Shown here: one piece after another, positions 52,887 to 61,283 of the stretch | Layout of the letters: each line of letters opens with the position of its first letter | Position numbering within the stretch: the stretch's first letter is position 1 | NCBI GenBank assembly: GCA_016903675.1 | Contig: JADQBA010000031.1 | Location: 7,915 to 71,914, forward strand | Direction of reading: 5' to 3' | DNA length: 64,000 nucleotides | DNA from: Stigonema ocellatum SAG 48.90 = DSM 106950 | Lineage (GTDB): Bacteria > Cyanobacteriota > Cyanobacteriia > Cyanobacteriales > Nostocaceae | The notes under the pieces: generated by a model | What the model saw: only the letters and a program-made list of their open reading frames with translations | What the model was told of the DNA's origin: nothing | Databases searched by the model: none | Program-made: the position numbers and the translations under genes

Positions 52887-53618
52887 ATGTCTACTTCTAC
52901 CCCAACGCTGCGATCGCAACAACATCCCCTAATTCGTCAACTGGCTGATTGTATTGAAGCTGTTTGGCATCAACACTTCGACTTGTCGTCCTATGATTTA
53001 CCTGATGAGTTGGGGTATGTGGAAGGTAGATTAGAAGGTGAGAAACTGACCATTGAAAACCGCTGCTATCAAACACCTCAGTTCCGTAAAATGCACCTAG
53101 AACTGGCAAAAGTGGGAAATATACTCGATATTTTGCACTGCGTCATGTTTCCCCGTCCAGAGTACGACCTGCCGATGTTTGGTAGCGATTTAGTCGGAGG
53201 TAGGGGTCAAATTAGTGCGGCGATCGCTGACCTTTCTCCAGTCATATCTGGGCAACCCTTACCAGAATCTTATACTTGTAAACTCTCCGCCCTCAAAAAA
53301 CTCAACTTTTCCCAACCACGAGAATTACCTGAATGGGGCAATATCTTTTCAGAATTTTGCATCTTCGTTCGCCCCACTTCTGGTGAAGAAGAAGCGATGT
53401 TTCTCCTTCGCGTACAGGAATTTTTAGAAATTCATTGCCGAACCGCGATCGCTTCCACGCCAGTTTCACATGAACAAGCAATGCAAATTCTTGCCGGACA
53501 ACGCAACTACTGCACTAAACAGCAGCAAAACGACAAAACCCGTCGCGTACTAGAAAAAGCCTTTGGTTCGGCTTGGGCAGAACATTATATGACAACTGTA
53601 CTTTTCGACATGCCATAA
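52887..53618 (+). CDS. pcyA: Phycocyanobilin:ferredoxin oxidoreductase
   Basis: 243 aa. Reduces biliverdin IXa by four electrons from ferredoxin to phycocyanobilin, the chromophore of phycocyanin, allophycocyanin and phytochromes. Active-site residues Glu72 (MHLELAKV), His84 (ILHCVMFPRP) and Asp101 (FGSDLVGG) correspond, with a constant offset of four, to Glu76, His88 and Asp105 of the Synechocystis enzyme. The C-terminus WAEHYMTTVLFDMP is typical. Probably co-transcribed with the ABC ATPase upstream. Confidence 0.96.
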   Translation: MSTSTPTLRSQQHPLIRQLADCIEAVWHQHFDLSSYDLPDELGYVEGRLEGEKLTIENRCYQTPQFRKMHLELAKVGNILDILHCVMFPRPEYDLPMFGSDLVGGRGQISAAIADLSPVISGQPLPESYTCKLSALKKLNFSQPRELPEWGNIFSEFCIFVRPTSGEEEAMFLLRVQEFLEIHCRTAIASTPVSHEQAMQILAGQRNYCTKQQQNDKTRRVLEKAFGSAWAEHYMTTVLFDMP

Positions 53619-54246
53619 TTGTGATACAACTCTTGTGCTGTCAGGGTTCCAAGGGAAAAATGTTGTGCGACATCTACATCTAAATAAAGCAGCTTATAGA
53701 CTGCTTTTTTTCCAGCAACTAATAATAGCAATAGGCTCCTTATATAGCAATACGCTTGGTGTTAAGATAATTTACCTACCGTCAACCTCTGTAGAGACGC
53801 GATAACCCTTGTCTCTACACCTGTGAAATCTTCACAAACGATCCTTGACTAAACTGTATTGGGTTATATAGGGGTTAATTCAAGGGAGGCGATCGCAAGT
53901 TTTTGGCGAAATGGCGATCGCCTTTATTTTGTCTAGATCTAAGGGTATCCAGCAGAGCTAACTTTTGGTACACTCTTTGCTATCCTGTATATGTAAACCA
54001 CTTTTAATTAATTATGGTTAACACTTATGGCAAGAATAAAGAAATTTGAAAAGCACTAATCTCCATGGAAGAGTTGCACTGGAAACGTTAGATAAGCTCA
54101 AATAAATCGCGCAATTCCTAGGATAAGTAATAAGTCGGGTCAAGATGTCAGTTATGGGAAATTGGTTAGATCTATTATAGATAAGTGGTGTAAAATAAAT
54201 TTGGGGACATTTAGTGTCCCCAGTCGTCCAAAAAAGGAGGTATTTA
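53619..54246. other. Intergenic region with a degenerate family D element
   Basis: CAATACGCTTGGTGTTA (53749-53765) and AAACTGTATTGGG (53851-53863) are degenerate ends of the element at 11212-11330. Inside is a GTAGAGAC/GTCTCTAC hairpin (about 53790-53817). Two HIP1-type sites at 53887 and 53917 follow. 54170-54246 should carry the promoter and leader of the small cassette. No gene is visible. Confidence 0.6.
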
Positions 54247-54438
54247 TTGAGCAAAAATGGTAACGGTCATCGAGGTTTTTGGAATCCAGTAAAAGTTTTT
54301 ATCCGTCTTCTCCTTAGGCGGTGGATGAAAGAGGATAAAGTTACTGGAGAAAGATACCTTGTTGATTCGGAAGATGTCATCAGGGAGTTAGACGACATCG
54401 CAGATGAACCACAAGATAACTCCCAAAGTGACAACTAG
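54247..54438 (+). CDS. Small acidic hypothetical protein (63 aa), cassette paralogue 2
   Basis: Starts with TTG at 54247, six bases after AGGAGG (54235-54240); the GTG at 54214 lies before that site and is not favoured. The middle WMKEDKVTGERYLVDSEDV aligns with the gene at 10279-10479, and the end ADEPQDNSQSDN is acidic. The N-terminal half here is basic (HRGFWNPVKVFIRLLLRR), unlike the first copy. No known domain. Confidence 0.65.
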   Translation: MSKNGNGHRGFWNPVKVFIRLLLRRWMKEDKVTGERYLVDSEDVIRELDDIADEPQDNSQSDN

Positions 54439-54447
54439 TTAATAACT

Positions 54448-54472
54448 AGCCCCTAGTTCGCCGCTAGGGGCT
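54448..54472 (+). terminator. Intra-cassette hairpin, paralogue 2
   Basis: Perfect 9-bp arms AGCCCCTAG (54448-54456) and CTAGGGGCT (54464-54472), loop TTCGCCG, followed by TTCC. Same place and core sequence as the hairpin at 10229-10259. Confidence 0.7.
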
Positions 54473-54504
54473 TTCCTTGTATTATATTTTCAGGATAAAT
54501 CATT

Positions 54505-54828
54505 ATGCTAAAAGAAGACACAATAATTCGTCCTGTTTACTATCAGATTGTCGAGCGTCGTCATAAAATTTGGGCTTTTAGAGAAGGCGAGCCATTTATA
54601 AATTTATTTAATACGCCTGACCTTGATATGGAAGACCTATTCTCCCTATTCGATACCTCCATGGAGAAAATTGCTGCCGAACTGCGACGAATTAATGGTG
54701 CAAAGCAGGGGTACTACATAGCAAACATTTTAGATAAAAAATACTACTACTGCGGTACTGAGTGGTCAGATGTCAAAGCCAAACTTCAAGAATTGGGGAT
54801 TGGTAGACCTGATCCGATGGAAGCCTAA
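54505..54828 (+). CDS. Tyr-rich hypothetical protein (107 aa), cassette paralogue 2
   Basis: Paralogue of 9882-10199. It shares PVYYQI, ELRRINGAKQGYYIANI, DKKYYYCG and the end LQELGIGRPDPME. The central part (about 30-60) is divergent and hydrophobic. Unknown function. Unlike the first copy, no zinc-ribbon gene follows, although the next 100 bases contain a family B element that may have displaced it. Confidence 0.75.
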   Translation: MLKEDTIIRPVYYQIVERRHKIWAFREGEPFINLFNTPDLDMEDLFSLFDTSMEKIAAELRRINGAKQGYYIANILDKKYYYCGTEWSDVKAKLQELGIGRPDPMEA

Positions 54829-55799
54829 CTACCACCAGAATCAGTAGGATACGGAGGCGCAGATTATGTGAGGGTCATGGGCGCAAAGAGCAACGCGATC
54901 GCATCATTGTATAAATTTTGGCAGAAAAACAGCAATCCTATTTGAATTCCAAACTGACTAGTCCTGAGAAACCCGGTAAATAAGCGCGAAACCGGGTTTC
55001 TCCAAGGAAAGCGAATCATTTAGGACTGGTATATTATTTACAAATCATCTGATTTCCCACAGACTTTGGCACGAGTCTTATTTGAGAAAAACTCCACCTC
55101 TGTAGGCTCTGTTACGTTTTCCAGCCACTGATGAATGTAGAATTCATTTAACGTAGAGTGAAATCTTTGGAGTAGTTACCCAAGGATGGTTTGTTGTCTT
55201 ATATAGGTGTAAATGACTAACTCTGCTAACAGGTTGACCATAAAGTTAAGGAAACTGTAATGTCAGAAATGCTCTATTTGAGAGATATTTTAAACTTGGT
55301 GGTTGACTAACTCAAAAACGGCAGGAAGCTGTTTTTCATGACAGTACCATTAAACTCCACAGCATCACCCCAACAAGCTGAGTGTATCTGACCATTCCGA
55401 CTTATTACTAGAAAGCGTTACTAGCAAATACGTCTACACCATGACTATTAGGCATAATTTTATTTGCTCTTGAATTAAAGGTCAAGAGTCGGATTCTCGT
55501 GGGATTTCCCAAAAAACGAGTGACGTAGCCTTGGACTTTACTACAGAAAAGGATTAATACACAACAGTTACTTTCCCATTAAGGTAAAACCCAGGTAGTA
55601 CTTTGTCTAGGTAATTTTGAGCCTTTGTAGTAAGCACAAAGCGTGCGAGCGAAAATAAGGACTAAAGTCCTTACTACGAACTTACTTATCCATCAATTAT
55701 AACTTGACACACTAGCAGGAAGTAGGAATACCATACACTACCAAATTCCATTTGTGGTGTTTTCTTTGAATAAAAACCTCTATAACTTTTTTTACTTCT
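54829..55799. other. 0.97-kb gene-free region upstream of devB
   Basis: Holds the family B element (54931-55034). The rest, 55035-55799, has no gene; it is AT-rich near 55740-55795 and probably includes the devB promoter and leader. Repeated ACTAAAGTCCTTACTACG/CGTAGTAAGG-type motifs near 55625-55682 form an inverted pair (TTTGTAGTAAGCACAAA and AAGTCCTTACTACGAA). No NtcA-type site was identified with confidence. Confidence 0.5.
54931..55034. mobile_element. MITE-like element, family B (copy 2)
   Basis: Near-identical to 15996-16103: same AGCAATCCTATTTGAATTCC start, GAGAAACCCGG hairpin, and TCCAAGGAAAGCGAATCATT then TAGGACTG end. Only the hairpin loop differs clearly. Similarity over 100 bp at sites 39 kb apart points to recent movement. 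Confidence 0.75.
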
Positions 55800-57248
55800 A
55801 TGAGCAAAATTCAGATAAACGAGCAACAGACTATGTCAACGCTAAGTGAGAAGCCAAGGTCAAGGGAGCAGCCAATTGAAAAACCCAAGGTTTGGTGGAT
55901 CATCGCCATGCTACCAGTGGTAATTGCTGCTGGGATACTCACTAAAGTCAAAGTAGAGCAGCTCAAAAAACTAACTGCTCCCGCATCTAGTACACCAGCA
56001 GTTATCAATAGCATTAATGCTTTGGGGCGTTTGGAACCGCGAGGGGAAGTTGTTAAAATGTCTGCCCCAACAGGACTCCAAGGAACGTCACGAGTTGAGG
56101 AAATGCTGGTGAAAGAGGGGGAGAGGGTAAAAAAAGGTCAAGTGATTGCCATTTTGGACAACTTCAGTACTAATCAAGCAGCAGTGGAACAAGCAAAAGC
56201 AAAACTGCAAGAAACTCGTGGCAATTTAACAAATGTAAAAATTGGAGCGCCAAGAGACATTCAAGCCCAAAAAGCGGTCATTGCTCGTCTCGAAGCCCAG
56301 TTGCATGGGGAAATGAATACTCAGCAAGCGACAATCGCTCGACTAGAGGCGCAGTTACGGGGAGAAAGGAATGCTCAACAAGCAACTGTTAATCGTATAG
56401 AAGCTCAACTCAGCGGTCAACAGAATACTTTAAAAGCGACAGTGCAAAGAACAGAAGCAGAAGCTAACAATGCCAAAGTCGATGCTGAACGCTATGAGTC
56501 TTTATACAAAGAAGGTGCCATTTCTCAACAGGAACTTGATAGGAGACGCCTGAGTGCGGAAACTACCACTCAGCAGGTTGCTGAAAGTCAAGCCACTCGA
56601 ACCCAGACCATCGCAACTGTGCTTCAGCAGCTTGCTGAAGCCAAAGCTAACCAGGGAAAAGCTATAGAAACTTTACTTCAGCAGCTTGTGGAAACCAAAG
56701 AAACCCGAGACAAAACTATCGCTACTCTACAAAAGCAAATCGACGAAGAAAAAGCTAAATTTAACAGAATTTTAGAAGTTCGTCCCACTGATGTGGAAAT
56801 AGCACAAGCACAAGTTAGCAATGCGATCGCACAAGTGAGACAAGCAGAAGCACAACTGAAGTTGAGCTACGTCAAAACTTCCATCGCTGGAGAAATTTTA
56901 AAAATTCACACTAAGGCGGGAGAAAGCTTGAGTCCAAATGGCATTGCTGAAATTGGACAAACCGATCAGATGATTGTCATAGCTGAAGTTCCTGAAGACA
57001 GTATTGGTAAAATCCGTCTCGGTCAACAAGCCACCATCAACAGCGACAATGGAGCTTTTCTTGGGCGATTACAGGGAACCGTCTTTGATATTGGCAGAAA
57101 AATTGGCAAAAAAGATGTGCTGAATACAGATCCAGCCGCAGATACTGATGCCAGAGTCATAGAAGTGAAAATCGCTCTCTCTCCACAAGATAGTCAACGA
57201 GTTACAGGCTTAACCTACGCCAAAGTAGTTGTAGATATTAATATTTAG
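55800..57248 (+). CDS. devB: DevB-type ABC exporter membrane fusion protein (HlyD family)
   Basis: 482 aa. A short cytosolic N-terminus, one membrane span at about 31-48 (VWWIIAMLPVVIAAGILT), the lipoyl-like half GRLEPRGEVVKMSAPTG near 82, then a very long coiled coil (about 130-330, with repeated AQQATIARLEAQLRGE-type units), a second lipoyl half (LKLSYVKTSIAGEIL), and a beta-barrel end. It bridges the inner-membrane ABC pump to an outer-membrane channel. DevBCA in Anabaena exports heterocyst glycolipid; many paralogues exist, so the substrate here is not settled. The three exporter genes follow in order B, C, A. Confidence 0.88.
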   Translation: MSKIQINEQQTMSTLSEKPRSREQPIEKPKVWWIIAMLPVVIAAGILTKVKVEQLKKLTAPASSTPAVINSINALGRLEPRGEVVKMSAPTGLQGTSRVEEMLVKEGERVKKGQVIAILDNFSTNQAAVEQAKAKLQETRGNLTNVKIGAPRDIQAQKAVIARLEAQLHGEMNTQQATIARLEAQLRGERNAQQATVNRIEAQLSGQQNTLKATVQRTEAEANNAKVDAERYESLYKEGAISQQELDRRRLSAETTTQQVAESQATRTQTIATVLQQLAEAKANQGKAIETLLQQLVETKETRDKTIATLQKQIDEEKAKFNRILEVRPTDVEIAQAQVSNAIAQVRQAEAQLKLSYVKTSIAGEILKIHTKAGESLSPNGIAEIGQTDQMIVIAEVPEDSIGKIRLGQQATINSDNGAFLGRLQGTVFDIGRKIGKKDVLNTDPAADTDARVIEVKIALSPQDSQRVTGLTYAKVVVDINI

Positions 57249-57256
57249 GAAAAAAT

Positions 57257-58411
57257 ATGCTGGGTAAAATACCTCTAGCATGGCTACAACTGAAGCGAGA
57301 AAAAACTCGCCTAGCTGTAGCGCTGGCAGGAATTGGCTTTGCCGATATTCTGATGTTTATGCAGATTGGTTTCCAAGACTCTCTGTATTTTAGTAACGTT
57401 CGTTTACATAGCAGTTTGCGAGGTGACATTGTTTTAATCAACCGTCAATCTATTGCTTTATTATCAATGAAAAGCTTTTCCCAACGAAGGTTGTATAAAG
57501 CTTTAGATTTGCAGGAAGTTGAATCTGTACATCCTATATATACGGACTACACTAGCTGGAAAAATCCCATAACAGGTCTTCCTCGCAATCTCCTAGTAAT
57601 TGGAATCAACCCGGAATTTAACCCATTTGACTTGCCTGGAGTTCAGGAAAATTTAGATAAACTTAAACTGCCTGATGTCGTTTTATTTGACCGTTCTTCT
57701 AGGCAGGAATATGGTCCAATAGCTGCTGAGTTTGAGCAAGGAAAAACTGTGACAACAGAAGTGAGAAGGCGGCGAATTCAGGTAAAAGGACTATTTACCT
57801 TAGGTACATCATTTGGGGCAGATGGAAATTTAATTACAAGTGATGTAAACTTTTTGCGGATATTTAACAACCGCCAGCGAGGAATAATTGACATTGGACT
57901 GATTCGATTAAAGCCGGGAGCTAACGCGACAGTTGTTGCTGAAACTTTGAAGAATTATTTGCCTAAAGATGTCCATGTATTCACTAAGCAAGAATATATT
58001 GATTTTGAGAGAAATTTCTGGGCAAATAGTACGGCAATTGGGTTTATTTTCACGTTAGGAACAATCATGGGTTTTATTGTGGGAACCGTGATTGTTTATC
58101 AAATACTTTACACAGAAGTTGCTGATCATTTGGCTGAATATGCAACCCTCAAGGCAATAGGCTATACACAAAACTACTTGTTGGTTGTCATTTTACAAGA
58201 AGCTCTGATTTTAGCACTTTTAGGATATGTACCGGGATTAGCTTTCTCGATGTTTTTATATCAAACAGCTAGAGCAGCTACACTTTTACCAATTTTCATG
58301 AGTTTTAATCGCCTCGTTCTAGTACTTATTTTGACTATTGTAATGTGCTTTATTTCTGGTGCAATTGCTGTACGTAAATTGAAGTCCGCAGATCCAGCAG
58401 ATATTTTTTGA
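57257..58411 (+). CDS. devC: DevC-type ABC exporter permease
   Basis: 384 aa. A MacB/DevC-like permease: a first span near residues 17-37 (LAVALAGIGFADILMFMQIG), a large periplasmic domain (about 45-255), and three spans at about 255-285, 310-335 and 350-375 (IGFIFTLGTIMGFIVGTVIV, ILALLGYVPGLAFSMFLY, LVLVLILTIVMCFISGAIAV). The start lies 8 bases after the devB stop, so the two are one operon. Confidence 0.88.
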   Translation: MLGKIPLAWLQLKREKTRLAVALAGIGFADILMFMQIGFQDSLYFSNVRLHSSLRGDIVLINRQSIALLSMKSFSQRRLYKALDLQEVESVHPIYTDYTSWKNPITGLPRNLLVIGINPEFNPFDLPGVQENLDKLKLPDVVLFDRSSRQEYGPIAAEFEQGKTVTTEVRRRRIQVKGLFTLGTSFGADGNLITSDVNFLRIFNNRQRGIIDIGLIRLKPGANATVVAETLKNYLPKDVHVFTKQEYIDFERNFWANSTAIGFIFTLGTIMGFIVGTVIVYQILYTEVADHLAEYATLKAIGYTQNYLLVVILQEALILALLGYVPGLAFSMFLYQTARAATLLPIFMSFNRLVLVLILTIVMCFISGAIAVRKLKSADPADIF

Positions 58412-58659
58412 GGAGTGACGAGTGAGGAGTTAGGAGTTAGGAGTTAGGAGTGAATAATATTTTTATGAGTGAGTAATTAATATAGAAATCCTCCGCTTTA
58501 TTTGTGATAAAATGCTGACTCTCAGAAACCCGGTATCTGGGAGATACCGGGTTTCTTTATATCACGAATGATTTAGGAATGCTATATTAAAAATAAACAA
58601 TCAACAACCAACCATCAACCATCAACAACCAACCATCAACCATCAACCATCAACAAAAT
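58412..58659. repeat. Repeat-filled gap between devC and devA
   Basis: GAGTTAG heptamers (58413-58450), a family B-type element (58477-58590) with ends TTAATATAGAAATCC and GGAATGCTATATTAA and an ACCGGGTTTCT hairpin, then AACCATC/AACAACC tandem units (58601-58653) right up to the devA start. This interrupts an otherwise compact operon. Confidence 0.75.
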
Positions 58660-59400
58660 ATGATGAGAGAAGATCCTGTAATTGCTATTGATAATCTCAA
58701 CCATTACTATGGTAAAGGGGCACTGAAAAAACAAATATTATTTAATATTAATCTGGAAATTTTTGCCGGAGAAATTGTAATTATGACTGGACCATCAGGT
58801 TCAGGTAAAACAACATTACTGAGCTTGATTGGTGGGTTGCGGTCTGTACAAGAGGGAAGTCTGAAGTTTTTAGGTAAAGAACTATTTAGAGCCAGCCAGA
58901 CAAAACTGGTGAACATGCGGCGTAAGATTGGTTATATTTTTCAAGCTCACAACTTATTAGAGTTCTTAACTGCTAGGCAAAATGTGCAAATGGCTGTGGA
59001 ATTGAATGAGTTTATTTCTCCCCAAAGAGCCATTATTAAATCAGAAGCTATGCTGAAGGCAGTTGGTTTAGGAGACAAAGTTAATCACTACCCAGAGAAT
59101 CTTTCTGGTGGACAAAAACAAAGGATAGCGATCGCCCGCGCCTTGGTCAATAATCCACCACTGGTGTTAGCAGATGAACCCACAGCAGCTTTGGATAAAC
59201 AATCAGGACGCGCTGTGGTAGAATTGATGCAGCGCCTTGCAAGAGATCAGGGAACTTCTATTTTATTGGTAACCCACGACAATCGCATTTTGGACATAGC
59301 TGATCGCATCGTGGAAATGGAAGATGGTCTTTTAACTCGTGATTCCCAAAACCAAGCTATGAGCTATGATTCTTCAACCAATATAATTGGTAATCCATAA
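58660..59400 (+). CDS. devA: DevA-type ABC exporter ATP-binding protein
   Basis: 246 aa. Walker A GPSGSGKTTL (about residue 47), Q-loop YIFQAHNLL, signature LSGGQKQRIAIARAL, Walker B LVLADEPTAALD, and H-loop LVTHD. Closest to the DevA/LolD/MacB-type ATPases. It powers the permease upstream. It may depend on its own promoter, because a 248-bp repeat patch separates it from devC. Confidence 0.9.
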   Translation: MMREDPVIAIDNLNHYYGKGALKKQILFNINLEIFAGEIVIMTGPSGSGKTTLLSLIGGLRSVQEGSLKFLGKELFRASQTKLVNMRRKIGYIFQAHNLLEFLTARQNVQMAVELNEFISPQRAIIKSEAMLKAVGLGDKVNHYPENLSGGQKQRIAIARALVNNPPLVLADEPTAALDKQSGRAVVELMQRLARDQGTSILLVTHDNRILDIADRIVEMEDGLLTRDSQNQAMSYDSSTNIIGNP

Positions 59401-59508
59401 TGCCCAATACGTAATTATCTCTCTCCACAATTACGAATTACGTTAGCGTAGCGTTAGCGAGTCCTCTCCCAAGGGGAGACGCCAAAGGCGAACGAGCGTC
59501 ATTACGAA
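59401..59508. repeat. Palindromic small repeat, CTCCCAAGGGGAGACGC type
   Basis: CTCTCCCAAGGGGAGACGCC at about 59463-59483 lies among AATTACGAATTACG-type units and GCGTTAGCG direct repeats. The same core is found at 24321, 34091 and 37999. It sits between two convergent genes. Confidence 0.7.
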
Positions 59509-60294
59509 TTATTTAGGCTGTATGGCAGCATTTGGTTGACGGCTGGTACGGAAAGTAACATTCACACCTTCGTTCGATTGTTCCAACACCAACAGGGGAG
59601 TAGGCTTCGCCTTTTGATCCCAATGCATATAGGCAATCCGACCCTGAATTGTTGGTTGCCAAGTGTCCTCCTCCTCAGAGGGGCTAAGGTAAGTTTCAAT
59701 ACAGTCAATAATTTGGCTAATGGTGGTAGAAGTTGCTTGGGTTGGTAACTTCATTAACCGGACTTGAATGCGAAATAATACTCGCTTACTAATATTGGGT
59801 GGAGTGCCAGTTTCATACTCTAGATCAAAAATTTCATCCACCTGCCGTCCGGTGTTACTTGCAACCCCTACGGTTCCTTGTTGGGCTTGATTGGGACGCA
59901 GTGCTTGAGAAATTTTATCTTTGACCTTGACTTTAACTTGATTAATAATTGCAAAATGAAATACTTCCTCTGACATCCGCATTCGCAGATACTCTAGGTT
60001 AAATTCCCGTGAGTTAATCAAGTCGGGATTGGTTTCCATTTTGCGAATTGTGTCTAAGGCTAGTTTAAACTTTTTCTCTATTTCTCGCGAGCGGAATTTT
60101 TCAAACTTGAGTTTTTTCTCCAATTGTTTCATTTTAATTTTGCCATAGGCAATCAGAGCAATTACCGCTAAAGCTAGTCCTCCAGAGGTCGTCACTAAGA
60201 GTAAAGGTGCTTGAGTATCCCTCGCTGGCACTTGATGGGATACCTTGATAGTCTTTGATCCTGAGGCTTGGGCAATAAACATTGAGGTTCGCAT
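59509..60294 (-). CDS. Conserved hypothetical protein with one membrane span and coiled coil
   Basis: 261 aa from the ATG at 60294, preferred over a TTG three codons upstream. A span at about 30-52 (LLLVTTSGGLALAVIALIAY) is followed by a basic coiled coil (QLEKKLKFEKFRSREIEKKF) and a C-terminal alpha/beta domain (about 110-255) with RVLFRIQVRLMKLPTQ and GRIAYMHWDQKAKPTPLLVL. It resembles an uncharacterised cyanobacterial family. Function unknown. Confidence 0.75.
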   Translation of the reverse strand: MRTSMFIAQASGSKTIKVSHQVPARDTQAPLLLVTTSGGLALAVIALIAYGKIKMKQLEKKLKFEKFRSREIEKKFKLALDTIRKMETNPDLINSREFNLEYLRMRMSEEVFHFAIINQVKVKVKDKISQALRPNQAQQGTVGVASNTGRQVDEIFDLEYETGTPPNISKRVLFRIQVRLMKLPTQATSTTISQIIDCIETYLSPSEEEDTWQPTIQGRIAYMHWDQKAKPTPLLVLEQSNEGVNVTFRTSRQPNAAIQPK

Positions 60295-60385
60295 GGTTGG
60301 CAAACAGAAAAATTTGACTCCTAATTTTTAGGATGCCCAAATTTTCAATACCACCTTGCGGTATCATAAATATTTTTTACAGCAT

Positions 60386-61165
60386 ATGTACAGACTACTA
60401 CCCCTGTCTCAGGCTGCATCTACTAATTGCTTTACCAATATTCGTCTCGTCGCCACAGATATGGATGGCACTCTGACTACGAGAGGAAAATTTACTCCTG
60501 CTTTGTTGCAAGCTTTGGAGGATTTAGCAAAAGCCGACTTTAAGGTGCTGATTGTAACTGGACGTTCATCTGGGTGGGTGAGTGGACTAGTAAGTTACCT
60601 GTCAGTCATTGGTGCCATAGCGGAAAACGGCGGATTATTCTATCGTTCTGGGAGTGAGACACCAGTAGCCTTAACGCCCATTCCTGATTTTGTCGCTCAT
60701 CGCCAACAATTAGCAGCGGCTTTTCAGCAATTACAAACCCAATTTCCCCACATCCAGGAATCTGCCGATAACCGCTTTCGCATCACTGATTGGACATTTG
60801 ATGTGCAAGGTCTGAGTACAAATGAACTACAAACTCTGGCTCATCTCTGCCAGCAAATGAATTGGGGATTCACCTATAGTAACGTGCAATGTCATATCAA
60901 ACCCTTGGGACAAGATAAGGCCGTTGGGTTGTTACAGGTGTTGCGAGAAGATTTTCCCCAATACGCAAAAGAACAGGTGGTGACTGTAGGTGATAGCCCT
61001 AATGATGAAAGTTTATTTGATGAGCGTTGTTTTCCCATATCAGTGGGTGTAGCAAATGTGCGGTTTTATGCTCATCAACTCAAGTATCAACCTGCTTATG
61101 TTACTTCAGCGAGTGAAGGTGAAGGGTTTTGTGAATTAGTAAAATATCTTTTACACGGTAAGTAA
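60386..61165 (+). CDS. HAD-IIB family phosphatase
   Basis: 259 aa from the ATG at 60386; a TTG ten codons upstream is the alternative. HAD motifs: LVATDMDGTLTTRG with nucleophile Asp and acid Asp, VTGRSSGWV (motif II), KAVGLLQVL with Lys (motif III), VGDSPNDESLFD (motif IV). The C2B cap lies between motifs II and III, as in Cof-type, sucrose- or mannosyl-phosphate phosphatases. Substrate unknown. Ends 55 bases before a strong bidirectional terminator. Confidence 0.85.
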   Translation: MYRLLPLSQAASTNCFTNIRLVATDMDGTLTTRGKFTPALLQALEDLAKADFKVLIVTGRSSGWVSGLVSYLSVIGAIAENGGLFYRSGSETPVALTPIPDFVAHRQQLAAAFQQLQTQFPHIQESADNRFRITDWTFDVQGLSTNELQTLAHLCQQMNWGFTYSNVQCHIKPLGQDKAVGLLQVLREDFPQYAKEQVVTVGDSPNDESLFDERCFPISVGVANVRFYAHQLKYQPAYVTSASEGEGFCELVKYLLHGK

Positions 61166-61220
61166 GTAAGTCGGCCTCAATAAACTATGTAAATAAATGT
61201 GAAATGAACTAAATTGGCTC

Positions 61221-61267
61221 GTAGTTGCGCTTCAGCGCTCATATCTAGAGCGCTGAAGCGCAACTAC
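61221..61267. terminator. Perfect 20-bp hairpin between convergent genes
   Basis: Arms 61221-61240 and 61248-61267 (core TTGCGCTTCAGCGCTC) pair perfectly with a 7-base loop. It lacks a T run, but its place between convergent stop codons (61165 and 61284) suggests a bidirectional terminator or a mobile palindrome. Confidence 0.7.
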
Positions 61268-61283
61268 AAACCTTATAAATTAA

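Noticed and set aside
54018..54254. Minus-strand frame upstream of the small cassette
   Set aside because: Overlaps the likely promoter and the start of the acidic gene on the other strand; no motif.
55100..55799. NtcA-type GTA-N8-TAC site upstream of devB
   Set aside because: No copy with correct spacing was found by eye, so nitrogen control of this exporter is not claimed.
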